6,387 bases of DNA from JANWHF01 sp036276235 (GTDB taxonomy: Bacteria > Planctomycetota > Phycisphaerae > Tepidisphaerales > Tepidisphaeraceae): positions 1 through 6,387 of the forward strand of contig DATBDZ010000257.1 in NCBI GenBank assembly GCA_036276235.1. The letters run 5' to 3'. The position numbers and the translations under genes are program-made. Positions within the stretch are counted from its first letter, which is position 1, and every line of letters starts with the position of its first letter. This document shows positions 5,473 through 6,387 of this stretch, piece after piece. The notes beneath the pieces are model-generated. The model was not told where the DNA came from and searched no databases. It was given only the letters and a program-made list of their open reading frames with translations.

Positions 5473-6387
5473 CAGTTACCATTGACCTTCTTCATCGCTT
5501 CAATCTTCGCCTTGGCGAAAACGGTTTTCAGTTCAACCGGCGTCCCCCCCTGCCGTTTGCTTTCGTCGGCGGCTTCCATGAAGGTGAATAGCTCGATCGT
5601 CTCGGCTGAATCGATCGGCGGCTTCTTGGTTTTGAAGAACTTGGCGATTTCGATCACCAGCGGCTCATATCCTTCAAAGCCGGTGACGGGGATGACCGAT
5701 TTTTCGCCGAAGAGGACGACGCCGTAATCTTCCTTGCCGGAGCGCAGGCCGCGGAAGGTGCCGACGCGGCCATCTTTCCAAACGCCGGTCACCACATCCG
5801 TGTCCGGCGTGTGCGTACGCTGCACCGTCTCGCAGCCGGGGCCCATTACGGTGTAGAGCAGCTCGCAACTATGGACGCCGTACCAGTACAGATCGGGATG
5901 AGTCGCCTCGAGGTGGCTCGGTCCCCAGGTCTGCGCGCCGATGACTTTGCCGAGCTTGGGATCGTGCAGGGCGGTTTCGAGCTTGGGGCCATAGCGCAGC
6001 GATGAGCTGGAAAACCAGGGAACGTGATATTTTTTGCCCAGCTCATCGATGGCGATGGCATCGGCCAGCGACGCAGCGAGTGGCTTGTCGATATAGACCG
6101 GCTTGCCCGCCGCGAAGACCGGGCGAACCTGCTCCAGATGCGGACGGCCATCAACGCTCTCCAGCATCACCACATCCACCTTGCTCAAGAGCGCGGGGAT
6201 CGAATCGACAATCTCCACCTGCATCTTGTCGCGCAGCGTGTCGGTAAACCCTTTGATCCGCTCGCGGCTGGAAGCAATATCAGGACTCCCACCGGGAAAC
6301 CCAGCGACGACGTGAAGACCCGCAAGATCGCCCTTGGCATTGGGATCGTTCAGCAGTTTTGTGAATGCGGTAACGTGAGATGTATCA
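5472..6387 (-). CDS. Gfo/Idh/MocA-family oxidoreductase, N-terminus missing
   Basis: The frame runs open from the right edge to TGA 5474-5472, giving 304 visible residues. The Met at 6224 is internal, since conserved sequence continues upstream of it (DTSHVTAFTKLLNDP, then VVAGFPGGSPD). Only the first few dozen residues, with the Rossmann GxGxxG loop for NAD(P), are lost. Visible landmarks are ESVDGRPHLEQVRPVFAAGK, the DKP variant of the family's EKP motif (catalytic-type Lys codon at 6086-6084), SSSSLRYGPKLE, and YGVHSCELLY with a conserved His (codon 5873-5871). Family members are NAD(P)-dependent sugar or polyol oxidoreductases or related enzymes; the substrate cannot be told. Planctomycete genomes carry many paralogues of this kind. 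No signal peptide can be judged because the start is outside the window. The 3' end abuts a repeat element only 5 nt beyond the stop. Confidence 0.9.
   Translation of the reverse strand, partial: DTSHVTAFTKLLNDPNAKGDLAGLHVVAGFPGGSPDIASSRERIKGFTDTLRDKMQVEIVDSIPALLSKVDVVMLESVDGRPHLEQVRPVFAAGKPVYIDKPLAASLADAIAIDELGKKYHVPWFSSSSLRYGPKLETALHDPKLGKVIGAQTWGPSHLEATHPDLYWYGVHSCELLYTVMGPGCETVQRTHTPDTDVVTGVWKDGRVGTFRGLRSGKEDYGVVLFGEKSVIPVTGFEGYEPLVIEIAKFFKTKKPPIDSAETIELFTFMEAADESKRQGGTPVELKTVFAKAKIEAMKKVNGN

Noticed and set aside
1..6387. CRISPR array, tRNA, rRNA, full insertion sequence or phage genes
   Set aside because: No regularly spaced direct repeats, no tRNA cloverleaf or rRNA-like stretch, and no transposase, integrase or phage protein was seen on either strand.

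Overview
The window reads as an ordinary chromosomal stretch of a GC-rich bacterium, most likely a member of the Planctomycetota. This rests on three things recalled from family knowledge, not on a search: the Gfo/Idh/MocA protein (TSHVTAF, AGFPGGSPD and ESVDGRPHLEQ motifs), a TPR/GT41 (SPINDLY/OGT-like) glycosyltransferase with the DLxxHM and FARKPAP wording, and GC-rich palindromic repeats in the intergenic gaps.

Layout: (1) 1-218, plus strand: the last ~70 residues of a PIN-domain protein, cut by the left edge. (2) 219-2291, minus strand: a complete 690-residue protein with about eight TPRs and a C-terminal GT41 domain. Its stop codon directly abuts the PIN stop codon in the palindrome TGATCA. 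(3) 2292-2679: a 388-nt gap with three hairpin-forming elements. One is a strong intrinsic terminator facing the glycosyltransferase and ending only 19 nt before its ATG. Another is a nearly continuous 78-nt palindrome. (4) 2680-4781, minus strand: a two-gene operon in which a membrane histidine kinase (KdpD-type/DUF4118 anchor, coiled coil, PAS, HisKA_3, HATPase) overlaps a NarL/FixJ-type response regulator by 4 nt (ATGA). (5) 4782-5471: a 690-nt gap with a candidate kinase promoter, one possible 73-codon plus-strand gene, and a 125-nt nested inverted-repeat element. (6) 5472-6387, minus strand: a Gfo/Idh/MocA oxidoreductase whose N-terminus lies beyond the right edge.

The kinase and regulator work together as a phosphorelay pair, the kinase sensing at the membrane and the regulator binding DNA. 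Their target is not visible here. The other genes show no obvious pathway link. I do not see a convincing undescribed multi-gene system. The points most worth a second look are the GT41 enzyme with Gln where the family has a conserved active-site His, the terminator placed against that gene's start codon, and the palindromic intergenic elements.
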